64,000 bases of DNA from Pomphorhynchus laevis (Eukaryota > Acanthocephala > Palaeacanthocephala > Echinorhynchida > Pomphorhynchidae): positions 62,001-126,000 of the forward strand of contig WNNJ02002453.1 of NCBI GenBank assembly GCA_012934845.2. Reading direction: 5' to 3'. Under the pieces are notes generated by a model. That model did not search any database and was not told where the DNA came from. It saw only the letters and a list, made by a program, of their open reading frames with translations. This document shows, in pieces, positions 31,512 through 42,540 of the stretch. Both the position numbers and the translations under genes were made by a program. Every line of letters begins with the position of its first letter. The first letter of the stretch is position 1.

Positions 31512-33507
31512 TTGCTTACTAACTCCTTCGCCATCTATGGATCCCGTTCTTAAGACTTCTCTCACAAAAACTCCTCGTTTAACTACGGATAAAACTTTCC
31601 TTAATCTTCATCTTTCTAACAATGAAAACAGTAAAGGCCTTCATCTCGTACATCATGTTTCCTATTCCTCCCCACATCTAAATACATATCATTCCTATCT
31701 TGCTCTTCGCCGGTCTCATCTCAACCTACTACGTACCAAATGCAACTCCTTCTGGCAGCATAAAATAATCACTTCATTCAACTCTAAGACTCTCTGGCAT
31801 ACTTTTAACTCAATCCTGGCTCGTTCCTCTACGCCTTGCAACATCAATGCTAATGATTATTCGTCATTTCTCCAGACTAAAGTATCCACGCTGCTCTCTC
31901 ACACCCCGGTCTCCATCCTATCCCACTCTGCCCAGTCTACTCTCATCCTTCCCGAACTCTTTCATCTTCTCCCTGTATCACCTACAGAAGTATCATCTGT
32001 CCTCATGTCCTTGCCCAACAAAACCTCACCTGCCGATCCCCTGCCTACCCACATATTAAAATCTATATGCTCATCGATATCCCCATTTCTCACAACCTTG
32101 TTTAACTCGTCCATCCGCTGTCGTATATTCCCTTCACACTGGAAATCCGCAATCGTTCGTCCCCTCCTTAAGAAACAATCGCTCGACCCCTCCCTTCCTT
32201 CTAGCTATCGCCCCATTTCACTACTCCCTACTCTTTCAAAGCTCTTAGAACGCCTCATCTTAATACAAATCAACGCTTATCTCTCCTCATCCAATCTGTA
32301 CCCTCCTTTCCAATCCGCTTTCCGCTCTAATCACTCGACAGAAATCGCATGCATAAAAGTGTACAACGACTTACTCATTTCTCGAGACAAGGCTCTATAT
32401 AGTGTTCTCATCTCCCTGGACCTCTCCTCCGCATTCGACATTGTCGACCACTCCGTCCTCCTTTCTCGCCTTCGTTATGATTACGGCTTTTCTTCCTCCT
32501 CCGTAGCTTGGTTCGCCTCATATCTATCCGACCGTTCCTTTCGCGTCTGTTCTAATTCATCATACTCCCCTCCCATCCCTATTTTTTGCGGAGTTCCACA
32601 AGGTTCAGTCCTAGGTCCCCTGCTTTTCTCTCTTTTGCTTGGCGATCTCTCTCCATTTATCAAACCTTACTCCTTTAACGTCATGCAATACGCCGATGAC
32701 ATTCTAATCTATGCTCATGCACCCGCACATCGCATACACGACATCGCCATTTCTGCCTCCAACTGTCTCTCTTCTATCTACAAGCGTCTCTCCAATCTCC
32801 ATCTCGTTCTAAACGCCGAAAAGTCCAAAATAATGTGGATCCTTCCCCGTAAACCAAGCATATCTCCTCCCATTGTATCTTTTGCCTCATCGATCATCCC
32901 TGTAGTCCACAATCTCACTTTCTTAGGCTTCCATTTCGATGATCACCTTTCCCTTAAACCCTTCGTCCGTGACAAGGTCCGCTCGTCTAACTTAATTCTT
33001 CGTGACATCCGCCGTATCCGCCCCCTTATCGACTTCCGTTCTTGTATGTCTCTTCTTTCATCGCTTCTTTTCCCTAAAATCGATTACTGCCTTAGCCTTT
33101 TCGCCAATTCTCCAAAATCCATCATCCTACCCCTACAACGAATAATCAACACCGCAGTTCGAGTGCTCTTTCGCCTCCGTCGCTTCGACCACACATCCAC
33201 ATATTTTGCCCAACTCTCCTGGCCCACCATCCACATCCGCATCAAACTCCGCCTTCTTCTCATTACTTTTCGTCTCATCGCTGTCGGCTCCCCATCGTTC
33301 ATCAACCTTCCTTTCTTAGACGATACTCGCCCCACCTCGCTATCGCTTCGTTCCTGTCATACCCTCTTACTCCACGTTCCTAATTACTCCAACAACTACG
33401 GTCTCCGATCCTTCCTCGTCGCCGCCTCACTCGCCTGGAATCAACTCCCTCTCGACGTCCGCCGCCTCCGTTCACACCTCCTCCGTTCACACCTTCTCGA
33501 CGCCTGA
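31483..33507 (+). CDS. Chimeric open frame: LINE-B ORF1 start fused to LINE-A RT (674 aa)
   Basis: One frame of 674 codons. The first 70 or so residues come from LINE-B ORF1 (they match the ORF1 of LINE-B copy 2 at about 51880-52000: TDKTFLNLHLSNNENSKG). From about 31693 the sequence is LINE-A: linker (LNLLRTKCNSFWQHKI), then RT with LPNKTSPADPLPTHILKS, SYRPISLLPTLSKLLERLIL, FRSNHSTEIACIKVYNDLL, SLDLSSAFDIVDHSVLLSRL, GVPQGSVLGPLLFSLLLGD, QYADDILIYAHAPAHR and NLTFLGFHFDDHLSLKPFV, ending AASLAWNQLPLDVRRLRSH. LINE-A contributes no endonuclease, so the product would have RT without APE. The join is an insertion junction (ATATCAT on both sides), not a natural gene. That it stays open across the join is by chance and implies the LINE-A part is young. 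Confidence 0.8.
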   Translation: MVSLETNQTVCLLTPSPSMDPVLKTSLTKTPRLTTDKTFLNLHLSNNENSKGLHLVHHVSYSSPHLNTYHSYLALRRSHLNLLRTKCNSFWQHKIITSFNSKTLWHTFNSILARSSTPCNINANDYSSFLQTKVSTLLSHTPVSILSHSAQSTLILPELFHLLPVSPTEVSSVLMSLPNKTSPADPLPTHILKSICSSISPFLTTLFNSSIRCRIFPSHWKSAIVRPLLKKQSLDPSLPSSYRPISLLPTLSKLLERLILIQINAYLSSSNLYPPFQSAFRSNHSTEIACIKVYNDLLISRDKALYSVLISLDLSSAFDIVDHSVLLSRLRYDYGFSSSSVAWFASYLSDRSFRVCSNSSYSPPIPIFCGVPQGSVLGPLLFSLLLGDLSPFIKPYSFNVMQYADDILIYAHAPAHRIHDIAISASNCLSSIYKRLSNLHLVLNAEKSKIMWILPRKPSISPPIVSFASSIIPVVHNLTFLGFHFDDHLSLKPFVRDKVRSSNLILRDIRRIRPLIDFRSCMSLLSSLLFPKIDYCLSLFANSPKSIILPLQRIINTAVRVLFRLRRFDHTSTYFAQLSWPTIHIRIKLRLLLITFRLIAVGSPSFINLPFLDDTRPTSLSLRSCHTLLLHVPNYSNNYGLRSFLVAASLAWNQLPLDVRRLRSHLLRSHLLDA

Positions 33508-33586
33508 TTCACAGTTTTGTTTTTGTTGTGGTCATGTAAGCGTGCGCTGGCACGCATTTGCCACGTTAAAATAAATCTTTTTTTTT
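31693..33586 (+). mobile_element. LINE-A, 5'-truncated insertion inside LINE-B
   Basis: Flanked by ATATCAT at 31686-31692 and again at 33587-33593, a 7-bp target-site duplication. The insert starts within the linker before RT and ends with the 3' UTR: TCATGTAAGCGTGCGCTGGC, stem-loop 33540-33555, then CACGTTAAAATAAATC and a T-run. The LINE-B sequence is continuous if the insert is removed (compare 51961-52050). 5' truncation is the usual result of target-primed reverse transcription. The RT frame is open throughout. Confidence 0.85.
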
Positions 33587-33633
33587 ATATCATACCTCTT
33601 TCTTTTCCTCACGTACTCCTTACTCAACCTCCA

Positions 33634-33837
33634 CCGTATCACTTCTCGATAATTTACATCCTTCCGTCAAAATCATCTCCAGTAACATCTCCAATCAACC
33701 GATTCAACAATCCACTCATGTCACACATGTTCCAACCGTATCACCTCTCAATAATTTGCATCCTTCCGTCAAAATCATCATCAGTAAAATATCCGATCAA
33801 TCGTTTTAACACTCCACTCCTGTCACACATGCTCGAA
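33634..33837 (+). repeat. Two tandem 102-bp units in LINE-B ORF1
   Basis: CCGTATCACTTCTCGATAAT at 33634 and CCGTATCACCTCTCAATAAT at 33736 begin two consecutive 102-bp units (CATCCTTCCGTCAAAATCAT, TGTCACACATG). The unit is 34 codons long, so duplication keeps frame. LINE-B copy 2 has only one unit (about 52043-52147). Confidence 0.75.
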
Positions 33838-36800
33838 CCGATCTTAATTCTTCATTGAACACCTTGTCATTCCCAAATCTACCTGCTTATCTGCCTCTAC
33901 TCCTACCAACTCTGTCCATCCACCACTGCCACGTAATCGTTTTCCTTCGCGCGATCGCTGTGTTATCATATCTAACTTAAAGCTTCCCGAATCTACTTCT
34001 CCACAATATCGCCTCGATGATGATGTATCTGCTTCCAGGTATATCCTAGCAGCCATTCTTCCTGATGATAATCCATCCCGTTTCAATAATATCGCTTCTG
34101 TATCTTTTATACGTTTAAACAAATCCACTAAATCCAATCATCTCAGTCATCCACTCCTAAAAATCGTTTTCCGACATAGTTCACATACCACCTTGCTACT
34201 CTCCCAACGTTTTAAACTTCTTACACCTTCGTATACTTGTCGTATCTTTCCTGACCGCTCCCCTTCTGATATTGCCCAACTCAATTTAGCTCGTATTGAG
34301 AAACATCGACGTGAAACAAACGGCGAGTCATACTTATCAATACGTCAAATCAACGGAAATTTTCACGCTGTACACACAAGGTCATAAATCCGATGACGTC
34401 CCATCTCTTCTTCTTGTCCAATTAACAAGTCGATCTCGCTCCTGAGCATATTTTTCGTCTTAGTATATTCAACACTCGCTTCATTCTTCATAAAGCTGAC
34501 ATGCTCCTTGATATCTTCGATCAATTATCTATCGATATTCTCTGCATTACCGAATCCTGGCACTCTGACTCCGATGATCTTGCTATTCGTCGTTTATGTC
34601 GCTCTGGTTGTTTTCTAATTGAATCAGCTCGTCCAATTGTCTCTTTCACATCTACTGTTTCTCACCATGGCGGTATTGTTGTCATTGCTCTTCACTCAAC
34701 GTCTCTATGTAAAATTAACGCTAACATCCGTTACACTTCGTTCGAATTACTCATATGCAGAATATCAACTTTTTCCCTCTGGAACTTGTGATTGTATACA
34801 GTCCAGGTTGAGTTGCTTTTTCACATATCTTCTTTAACGACCTTACAGAACTTATGTCTCACTGTTCTTCGTCTTATACTCTTTCTTTTGTTCTCGGTGA
34901 CTTTAACGTTCGTCTTGATGGCCCGGCTGACTCTGACTCTATCACTTTAACTAATATTTTTCTGATTTTAACTATAAATTACTTTCAACAAGCCCAACTC
35001 ATATTCTCAGCGGTGCTCTGGCATCATTGCTGTTCCTAATTGCTTCAATGACTATATATCCTGGTCAATTACTGATCCTGGTTTGTCCGATCATTTCCTT
35101 GTCACTCTTACTCTTACTCGTCCCTATCCTCCTTCTCCGCCTTTACCATTATCCACACCAAGTCGACCCTGGAAACTTCTCGATATCCCATTTCTCTGCA
35201 CAGCCTTACTCATATCTTTACTCTTTTCACTTCCACTTAATTATCTCTCCCTATGATCTCTTCATTCTGTTTGATTCTGAACTTACGAACATCCTTAATA
35301 ACCTTCTGCCTATTCGACCACGACATTTTCAGCGGTCGCGCCATGCTCCCTGGTTCGATTCAGACTGTAGTTTTTATAAGCGTCGACTCCGTCACTCTTT
35401 TCAAGTGTATAATCGATTTCTTAAACGTTCTCCAACCTCACTCATTCAAATCTCCGTGCTTTCCATCTTTCTTTCCGCCGTTTCCATCTCATTCTTATGC
35501 GAACTAAACGTACTCTCTTTTGGCGAAATCAACTCGAGTCATCTTCCAACTCTAAATCACATTGGAAAATCTTAAACTCAATTCTTTCACGATAATGTAC
35601 ACATTGCAAAATAAGTCCTGATGAATTTTCCTCGTATCTGCAATCTAAGCTATCTTATTTAATTTCCGTTTTACCCATATGCCCCTTGTATCCTCTCATC
35701 TCTTTAAATACTTCCCTCCCAGAGCTATTCCATCTTCTTCCCGTTTCATCTGACGAAGTTTCTCCGGTTCTTTTATCATTACATAATAAAACCTCTCCTT
35801 CTGACCCAATTCCCACCAGCTTGCTTAAAAATATCTGCTCATTTATCTCACCCTTCCTATCCACTTTGTTCAACTTGTCTATCCGTAGCCGTACATTTCC
35901 TTCCATCTAGAAATGCGCCACTGTTCGTCCTCTCATCAAAAAGCGATATCTCGACCCCTCACTACCATCTTCGTTCCGTCCAATCTCACTTCTCCCAACC
36001 CACTTTAAACTCCTTGAGCGTCTTGTTCTCAAGCAAGTTAATGCATATATAGTTTCCTCCAACTTGTTCCCTCCCTTCCAAGCTGCTTTTCGTTCTAATC
36101 ACTCTATTGAAATAGCATGTCTTAAAGTTTATAACGACTTACTCATCTCGCGCTATCAAAAATTATGTAGTGTCATAGTTTCTCTTGATCTATCATCTAC
36201 TTTCGACATTGTCGATCACTCGATTCTTCTCCATCGTCTTCGTCATGATTATGCCTTCTCTTTACACACTGTGGCTTGGTTTTCTTCATATTTATCAAAC
36301 CGTACTTTTCGCGTTTGTTCTAATTCTTCTCTCTCCCATCCTTCTTCCATCCTGTCCAGTGTTCCAAAAGGCTCAGTATTAGCCCCTTTGCTTTTCTCTC
36401 TTCTTCTCGGTGATTTGTCTTCTATTTCTCAAACATTTAACTTCCATGTTATGCAATATGCTGATGACATTCTCATCTATGCTCACGCACCTGCTTATCG
36501 TATTCATGATCTTAGTGTTTCTGCTTCCAACTGTCTTGCCTCTATTTTCACTCATCTTTCTTCTCTTCGTCTTTCTCTGAATCATAATAAATCAAAAATA
36601 ATGTGGATCCTTCCTCGACGCTTCGGCGTAGAACCTCCCTCTGTATCATTAAATTCTACAATTTTCCCTATCGTTGACAATCTCATTTTCCTAGGCTTCC
36701 ATTTCGACAACAGACTTTCACTTAAACCTTTCTTAGAGATATAGTACGCTCATCTATCCTGATTCTCCACAACCTCCGTCAAATTCGTAGATTGATCGAT

Positions 36801-37170
36801 TTCCTTTCATATATGATTCTCATATCTTCTCTCATGTTCTTAATAAGACTTGATTACTGTCTTAGTCTATTTTTCAACTCACCTAAATCCACTCTTCTTC
36901 CTTTACAACGCATCATCAACGCAGCCGTCCGAGTTCTCCTCCGTCTTCGTCGTTTTGATCATACATCCCACCATGTTGTTTCTCTCGATTGGCCTACCAT
37001 TTATTGTCGTGTTTAAATTCGTCTTCTTATCATTGCTTTTCGCCTTATAACTTATCATACCCCTTCATTTCTCAATTTTCCTTTTCTCGACAATTCTCGT
37101 ACTGTGTACTGTTCCTTGCGTTCCCGTAATTCCCTTCTTTTACATGTTCCAAACTACTTTACCTCTATCC

Positions 37171-37250
37171 TGTAATTACAAATAACTTATTACTTTGCTT
37201 TAACAGCTTTACGTGTTATAGATTGTTCAATAAAGCTCTCGTATAGTTCA
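37171..37250 (+). repeat. 5' LTR of gypsy element 1 (80 bp)
   Basis: Starts TGTAATTAC and ends GTATAGTTCA (TG...CA). Contains CAATAAAGCT, an AATAAA poly(A) signal. It matches the 3' LTR at 78 of 80 positions. Very short for an LTR. Confidence 0.8.
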
Positions 37251-40200
37251 ATTTATTGAACAATTGTGGGTCAAACGAAAGTCTTCAAGCCAGGTGCGTT
37301 TTCCGCTCATACGAACGATGTCGATGCACCCTTGGTTTGGGGTCATTGGAAGCGCCGATTTTATAAGTATATGGATTCAATTCAAGATCTGGAAGATGGT
37401 GATCGTATAGAAGTGTTAATTAATATGGTCTCACCTACAGTATGTAATTACATCAGCGAATGCGATTCCTTGGAAGAAGCGATAAAAAGGCTCGAGCGAC
37501 TATAAGTTAAACCTCGCAATGAACTTTTCGCGCGTTACAAACTGAGCACACATAGACAAAGCGCTGACCAATCAATCGATCAATTTCTAGAAACGCTAGA
37601 GACCTTGAGCAAGGATTGTACTTTCAAGGCAGTGTCGGCAGCAAATCACAAGAACCTCATTATACGCGACGCATTTGTGTCCGGAATTTGATCGTCTTTT
37701 ATCAGACAGCGCCTACTAGAATGTAACGACTTTACTATGGATGTTGCATACACTAAAGCACGAGCACTCGAAATGACAGAGTTTCAGTCTGCAATCTACG
37801 GAGTAACTCGATCAACAAATGCTCAGGTCCATTCAGCGACATCAGATCACGGAAACACCAATGACGAGCATCAAGATCAATCGAGCGACGTGGACATTCC
37901 CACGCTAGCTGTTACTACAAGAACGTGTTTTTTCTGTAAACAAACATGGCATCCAAGATCGCGATGCGGAGCTCGTAATAGTTCTTGCCGGCACTGTGGC
38001 AAGATAGGACATTTTGCAACTTGTTCAAGTCGCGATTCAACAAAAAAAGAGAGATTGAATGCGCTGGATACCGATAATCAGGCAACTCGTTTAAATTCAA
38101 TATTATCGACAACAGGTTATCGATGCTGTTTGAAAAAGGCTGAGATACACATTCGAATTAACGATTCCTTAATTTTGCCTTTATTCGATACAGGTAGTTC
38201 GGAGAATTTCATAGATTCGGAAGTGGTTGTCCAATTGGGAGTGAGAGCATATCCGTGTAACGAAAAGGTATCGATGGCCTCGAAAGCTCAAACGTCGGTA
38301 GCACTCAACTCGTGTCAAGCAGACATATACGTACAAGGAGCAAAGCATAGAAACGTTCGCTTCTTATGCTTACCGAATCTGAGCTACCAAATTATTTTGG
38401 GGCATCCGTTTATGCGCAGCTATGAATCCGTAACAATGCGATTCCACGGGAGAAGGGATCCATTGATCATTAATACGTTGTCAACAATGCTCGTCGACTC
38501 TCCTAGATTGTTTTCTACATTGACATCGGATTGACACCCTATCCTCACAAAATCCCGTCGTTATAATAGTGAAGACATCGATTCATAAAATCAGAACTGG
38601 ATAGATTGTTGCACGACAAAATTATTGAACCTAGCCAGTCTCCATGGAGAGCCCAAGTCCTAGTAATTAACAACGGGCGAGCAAAACGTCGAATGGTTGT
38701 TGACTATGCTCAAACAATCAATAGATTCACATGTCTCGATGCCTATCCATTGCCACGGATCGACGAAATTGTACAGAGAGTATCGCAATATCGGGTATTT
38801 AGTAGATTTGATCTACAATCAGCTTACTATCAATTATCTATTCATCCGAGCGAAAGAGCGTACACAGCGTTCGAAGGCGCGGATAAATTATATCAGTTTT
38901 GCCGAGTACCATTCGGACTCACGAACGCCCCGGCGGTTTTCCAGCGCACGATGGATAACATTATATCCAAGCAAGATATTCACGATGTTTTTGTGTACCT
39001 TGACGATGTGGTTGTTTGTGGTCAGACAATGAGTGAACACGACTTTAATCTGGAAAGATTCCAACACGCAATAGAGTGTTATGGCATCACGATCAATAAG
39101 GAAAAGTGTGAACTTCGTCGATCGTGTATAAAACTACTCGGATATACCATCTCGAATGGTGAGATGAGACCAGATGACGATCGGGTTCAAGCTTTACAAG
39201 AAATGAAGCCACCTTCGACCTTTAAGGAATTAAGACATGTGCGAGGTTTATTCGCACATTATTCGCGATGGATTCATCGATTTTCGGATAAACTACATCC
39301 GCTGGTGGTCGCAAAACTTTTCCGATTGACATATCGGCAATTCGTGATTTAAACCAACTACGAGACGACGTTATTAAGGCGACTATGGCGGCCATAGATG
39401 AGCGAAAGATGTTCACCGTAGAAACGGACGCTTCGGAATTTTGGATAGCAGCTGTGTTAATACAAGATAATAAGTCTGTAGCCTTTTTCTCGCGTACGTT
39501 ACATGACAGTGCTAAAAACTACGCGGCCGTTAAAAAAGAAGCGTTGATTATAGTCGAGAGTGTAAAACATTAGTGGCATTACCTTTTGGGACGGCAATTT
39601 GAGATAATCACGGATCAAAAAGTGTCTTTCATTTATACGAAGAATAATAGCAGAATTAAGAATGATTCTGAGTTGGCCACATTCAAGTATACTATATCGT
39701 ACCGCCCAGGAGAAATGAACGCGCTTGCTGATTCAGTGTCGCGATTTCGGTGTGCATCCATCCATAAATCAACAAGTCAACTTCGACTCATTCATGAAAC
39801 ATTATGTTATCCAGGAGTAACTAGACTTGTCACTTTGTCAGATCGCGCAATCTTCTATTTTCGATTGCTGACGTAAAACAGGTAATTAAAGAATGTCAAA
39901 CGTGTGCAGAAGTCAGACCTTGTTACTACAATCCACAGATGCCACGTCGAATCAAATCAACTCAACCATTAGAACGTATCGCGATTGATTTTAAGGGGCC
40001 TATCTCATCTGCAACGAGAAACCGATATATTCTCGTCGTTATCGACGAGTTTTCTAGGTTCCCTTTTGCTTTTCCATGTTCCGACATATCAGCTCGTACC
40101 GTAATTCGCTGTCTTGATCAGCTTTTTACCCTTTTTGGAACGCCGTCCTTTGTTCACTCGGACCGAGGCACTTCTTTTCTGTCGCAGGAATTATCTACAT

Positions 40201-41109
40201 ATCTTCTGGAGCAGGGAGTGGCTTGTAGCAGAAGTACCCCGTACAATCCCACTAGAAATGGTCAGGTAGAACGGTACAATTGAATCATATGGCGTAATAT
40301 ATAGCTCGATTTAAAAACACGTCATGTAACAGTCGACCATTGGGAGAAGTCACTGCTTACTGCGCTACACGATATACGTTCTCTATTATGCACGGAAACG
40401 GGCGAGACGCCACATGAACGATTTCTGAAGCTCCAGTGAAGATCTTATACAGGTATAAGCATTCCAACCTGGTTGTTGTCGCCTGGTGAGGTATTGATAA
40501 TAAAACAAAATCGAGCTAGCAAATACGATTCTGCCGTTGAAGTCGTAGATCTTTTAAATGCTAGTCCGTACTACGCACTTGTCCGATTTAAAGATGGTTG
40601 TGAATCTACTATATCGATTAAGCAGCTTGCTCCATATCCAGATAACGTCACCAACAACCCGACATTGACCGACTTCGCGTACGAGCGCCCGCTTAGTCGT
40701 CTACACCATAACAGTCAATATGAAGACCCAACGGACAACCAAGACGCGATAAATTAACGCATGCCACGTCAACAATATAACGGCTAACATGGAGAGTCCA
40801 CAGACAATCACGACGCGATAAATTTACATGAGTCTATAAATCAACAAAATTACGAAGGATATGATAAAAAAGATGCAAGCATTCATCCACGCGATCAATA
40901 TTGAATGGATAGCAAACTGGATAAGCAACAACAATCCCAAGATGTAACGTATGACCATATGAGGACGTCGGAAACAAACGAGGAATGCTCTTCCCCTAAC
41001 GATTCCATGGTACGAGGAGAAGAGTCTACTTGTCCAGGAATTCGAAAAAATGGGAGGAAACGAAACCGTCCAGGATATCTCAAAGACTATCTCGTCGGGG
41101 AGGATGTCC

Positions 41110-41189
41110 TGTAATTACTAATAACTTATTACTTTGCTTTAACAGCTTTACGTGTTATAGATTGTTCAATAAAGCTCCCGTATAGTTCA
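41110..41189 (+). repeat. 3' LTR of gypsy element 1 (80 bp)
   Basis: Same TG...CA limits as the 5' LTR with two substitutions. Followed directly by LINE-B sequence (CCTCTTTTGGCTTCC), which continues the LINE frame left at 37170. Confidence 0.8.
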
Positions 41190-41405
41190 ACCTCTTTTGG
41201 CTTCCACTCCTTCGCTATAGATGCTCCTCTCTCGTGGAATCATCTGCCCATTCATATCGCCAATCAACATCAATGCCGTGCTTCAAACGCCAAATCCAAT
41301 TCCATCTCAACAATTAACTAATTAATCTGTGACTTTTGCTGTGTTTTTTGTTAGTGGTCTTGTAAGCGTGCAGTTGGCACTCATTTGCCACGTTAAATAA
41401 ATTAT

Positions 41406-41520
41406 TGTATTATTATTACTAAAAGATTACTAGATTACTAGAAGATTACTATAAGATATTACTATATTGATATATATTATATATTGATATATATATTATA
41501 TAAGATATTACTATATTAGA
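41406..41520 (+). repeat. A/T microsatellite-like tail after LINE-B
   Basis: Irregular repeats of TTA, AGATTACTA and ATATATTGAT follow the LINE-B 3' end. CR1/L2-type LINEs often end in such short tandem repeats, so the start may belong to the element. Confidence 0.55.
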
Positions 41521-42540
41521 GCTGCTATACTTCTCACCTATCATACGTAAAAAGAAAAATAAAACTGGCGTGATTCGACATTGAGTTTAAGAACTCGACG
41601 CGTATTAGAAATAGCTCATTCATTGATTATAGAACTGGCGATTAGATTTTGCGGCTTACAGAGTCATACGTAATAAGGTAACTCATGAAACGCAAGAAAA
41701 AATCTAGATTTTTATCATGCATATGTAGTGCAGCATCATCTAATCCGTATGCTCTTTTCGGATTTATCCGCTCTATTAGATCTACTCCGTGTGAATTTAG
41801 CACTCTGATCATCAACAGCAGCCAGCTAATATAGTTCAGTTTAACCGGATACCAGAAACCATTGACAATTAGTTTCGATATAAACGATATACTGTTTGAA
41901 TTAAATAAACTACCTCGTTCTACGTCTTTGGAGACGTAGAACAGAGACCCTTCTATGGTTATTGGACGAATCATATTGGATTAATGCAGTTGAGACATGC
42001 TCTATAACTAATTTAATTTTTTGTGATCCCACCAATTAAAGAGCTTTTGCTCAACTGGTGTAACAGAATAACAATATAATTTATCGTAGATTATATTACA
42101 TTAAATACAACGTTGGCGATTATCTGTTTAATGTCGATAACTAAGACGCTAAAGGAGCGACTTTGGCTCTCGATAAGTCCGGATATCAAAGGTATAACGG
42201 TATTCGTGTGTTTTACAATAACATTATAACACAAGGTTTAGTGGCTAATAAAACAATTTAAAATTAATTGATCATTATTCAAAACAAATTTTGATTTTTA
42301 CTAATTAAATCAGTGGTTATTTCGTTTGTAAAATTTTAGTCAATATAATTCTTAACAGAGTTAAATGCCCTCGAAAAATCAAAAAATATGAAAGCCTATA
42401 TTCAACCATTCGTCTGATAGCTATATGAAAGATAGGTAGACTTTTTTTTGGTAAACGAAGATATACCCCAACTTTACCGGACAATTAAAACATTTGCGAT
42501 TATGGAATGTTTTTCGAAAGATATGCTGATTATAACTAAT
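41521..42540. other. Non-coding stretch with dispersed repeat P
   Basis: The segment 41944-42077 (GAGACCCTT, TATTGGATTA, TGATCCCAC) is repeated in the same orientation at 51299-51424. A hairpin CTACGTCTTTGGAGACGTAG sits just before it (41913-41938). A 110-codon minus-strand frame (41974-41642) has no motif I recognise and overlaps the repeat. The rest is AT-rich and featureless. Confidence 0.5.

Larger units (their letters stand above)
37171..41189 (+). mobile_element. Ty3/gypsy LTR element 1, broken fossil
   Basis: An LTR retrotransposon of about 4.0 kb on the plus strand, inserted in the C-terminal coding part of LINE-B. Parts in order: 5' LTR; gag about 37.27-37.9 kb; CCHC zinc knuckles about 37.92-38.03; protease (LFDTGSSENFID) about 38.19; RT about 38.6-39.3 (FDLQSAYYQLSIHP, FVYLDDVVVCG); RNase H about 39.4-39.6; integrase about 39.75-40.3 (SRFPFAFPCSDISARTV, HSDRGTSFLS); tail to 41.1 kb; 3' LTR. 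No envelope part is seen. The pol order and the SPWRAQV / DYAQTINRFT / LDAYPLP words place it in a gypsy lineage widespread in invertebrates. It is broken, with roughly eight or more interruptions. The two LTRs differ at 2 of 80 positions, so the insertion is moderately recent in spite of the decay. The word ACCTCT occurs next to both ends. Confidence 0.85.
31090..41405 (+). mobile_element. LINE-B copy 1, split by LINE-A and a gypsy element
   Basis: LINE-B runs as three blocks: 31090-31692 (5' UTR and ORF1 N-terminus), 33587-37170 (rest of ORF1, APE endonuclease, RT) and 41190-41405 (ORF2 C-terminus and 3' UTR). ORF1 starts at about 31230 (MAKRKLTKNVGQQLKSVN) with a CNNNNCNAWTHVA finger. The ORF1 RRM-like part is about 33990-34390. 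The endonuclease starts about 34460 with DILCITESWHSDSDDLA, then GDFNVRLDGPADSDS (34890). The RT region is 35690-37170 with FRSNHSIEIACLKVYNDLL, SLDLSSTFDIVDHSILLHRL, SVPKGSVLAPLLFSLLLGD and YADDILIYAHAPA (about 36460). The 3' UTR keeps the stem-loop (41366-41380), the end CACGTTAAATAAATTATTGT and a TTA-rich tail. Many frame changes; dead. Confidence 0.8.
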
